From: Spirochaetales bacterium
GTDB lineage: Bacteria > Spirochaetota > Spirochaetia > DTKZ01
Length of the DNA stretch: 7,453 nucleotides
Direction: 5' to 3'
Assembly (NCBI GenBank): GCA_017998025.1
Contig: JAGODW010000066.1
Location: forward strand, 1-7,453
Shown: positions 6,862-7,453 of the stretch, in pieces
Layout: every line of letters starts with the position of its first letter
Numbering within the stretch: position 1 is the first letter of the stretch
Made by a program: the position numbers and the translations under genes
The notes under the pieces: model-generated
The model's input: the letters and a program-made list of their open reading frames with translations, nothing else
Databases searched by the model: none
Told to the model about the DNA's origin: nothing

Positions 6862-7453
6862 ATGGCAGAATATTATTTTTTCTGTAATGGGCAGTATGAT
6901 GATAGCCCGGAGGCGTTAGAGGCAATCGGAAATAGGGGAAGGAGGATTGTGGAACTGGCAACGTTGAACATTCCTACTTCCCCGGGTTTTATTCTGCCCA
7001 ATGCAACCGTACGAGCGTTACCCCGTACTACCGGAAAGGTATGGGCGGAGCTGAAAGAGCCTCTTGCTCTTACGGGAAAAGCTTTTGGAAAAGGTTTTAA
7101 TGATTCGGGGAATCCCTTGTTGGTTAAGGTAGTGGAAAGCCCTATGTTAAACATTGTGAATACACAGTCGATCCATAACATTGGGCTTTGTGATACTACG
7201 ATCGAAGGGTTCGGAGCTTTTGTAGGGGAAAAATTTGCCTATCATGAGTACTGCAATGTAATACAGCATATCATTGATCTGGAGCTTCTTACCCTAAAAG
7301 ACAAAGAGCGTATAGCTAAATTAAAAGCCTACCATAAAGCCCTCAAAGGGGAAACGAAAGCAGCCTTGCAGAAAGCATTTAAAAGTTACAGAGACCTATA
7401 CCCTGAACCAATCTACACCGATGCCTATCAGCAGCTCATGTTTGTGATCCATC
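6862..7453 (+). CDS. Pyruvate phosphate dikinase-like protein, N-terminal part, divergent active site (runs off right edge)
   Basis: The frame is open for 197 residues from the ATG at 6862 to the window end. GAGGTG at 6853-6858, overlapping the upstream stop, is its ribosome binding site. The order of motifs follows the N-terminal nucleotide-binding domain of pyruvate phosphate dikinase (PPDK), which makes PEP from pyruvate, ATP and phosphate: YFFCNG (5-10), GNRGRRIVELATLNIPTSPG (23-42), GNPLLVKV (83-90), NIGLCDTTIEGF (106-117), KFAYHEYCNVIQ (124-135) and a YQQLMFVI near the edge. Two conserved ATP-contacting positions look changed: the Lys of GGKGANL is Arg25, and the Arg of VSVRSGA is Val91. 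The GARVSMPGMMDT stretch is replaced by unrelated sequence one residue shorter. It may therefore be a non-catalytic or functionally changed relative. It follows the 315-residue gene by seven bases, so it belongs to the cfpA operon. The C-terminal domains cannot be seen, so I assign no gene symbol. Confidence 0.8.
   Translation, partial: MAEYYFFCNGQYDDSPEALEAIGNRGRRIVELATLNIPTSPGFILPNATVRALPRTTGKVWAELKEPLALTGKAFGKGFNDSGNPLLVKVVESPMLNIVNTQSIHNIGLCDTTIEGFGAFVGEKFAYHEYCNVIQHIIDLELLTLKDKERIAKLKAYHKALKGETKAALQKAFKSYRDLYPEPIYTDAYQQLMFVIH

Overview
The window looks like a chromosomal piece of a spirochaete of the Treponema/Spirochaeta group. The main reason is the gene at 3939-5903, which I recognise as the cytoplasmic filament protein CfpA, the subunit of the ribbon-like filaments that run under the inner membrane of treponemes. 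The base composition is moderate. There are no tRNAs, rRNAs, insertion sequences or CRISPR repeats, and nothing suggests recent transfer.

Layout, left to right. Positions 1-1131 on the minus strand hold a MinD/ParA-type P-loop ATPase that runs off the left edge. A 93-bp intergenic region (1132-1224) separates it from a divergent plus-strand gene. Neither gene has a clear Shine-Dalgarno sequence, and each has a -10-like hexamer ending six bases before its ATG. Positions 1225-3822 encode an 865-residue single-pass membrane protein with a very large N-terminal part, predicted cytoplasmic, a charged linker, one transmembrane helix near residue 640, and a LysM-like region predicted to lie in the periplasm. 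A 116-bp gap (3823-3938) then carries the likely cfpA promoter, a leader stem-loop and a very strong ribosome binding site. cfpA is followed after 3 bases by an unknown 315-residue two-domain protein (5907-6854), and after 7 more bases by a pyruvate phosphate dikinase (PPDK)-like gene (6862 to the right edge) that seems to have lost key ATP-binding residues.

How they may work together (inference): CfpA makes the filament. The LysM membrane protein is built to connect the cytoplasm with peptidoglycan, so it could anchor the filament to the cell wall. The MinD-like ATPase could position or regulate this, and the small protein translated right after CfpA could be a filament accessory. The PPDK-like protein may have a non-catalytic role or be a diverged enzyme. 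From memory, T. pallidum has cfpA (TP0748) close to a gene annotated as ppdK (TP0746), so the neighbourhood seems conserved; I could not check this here.
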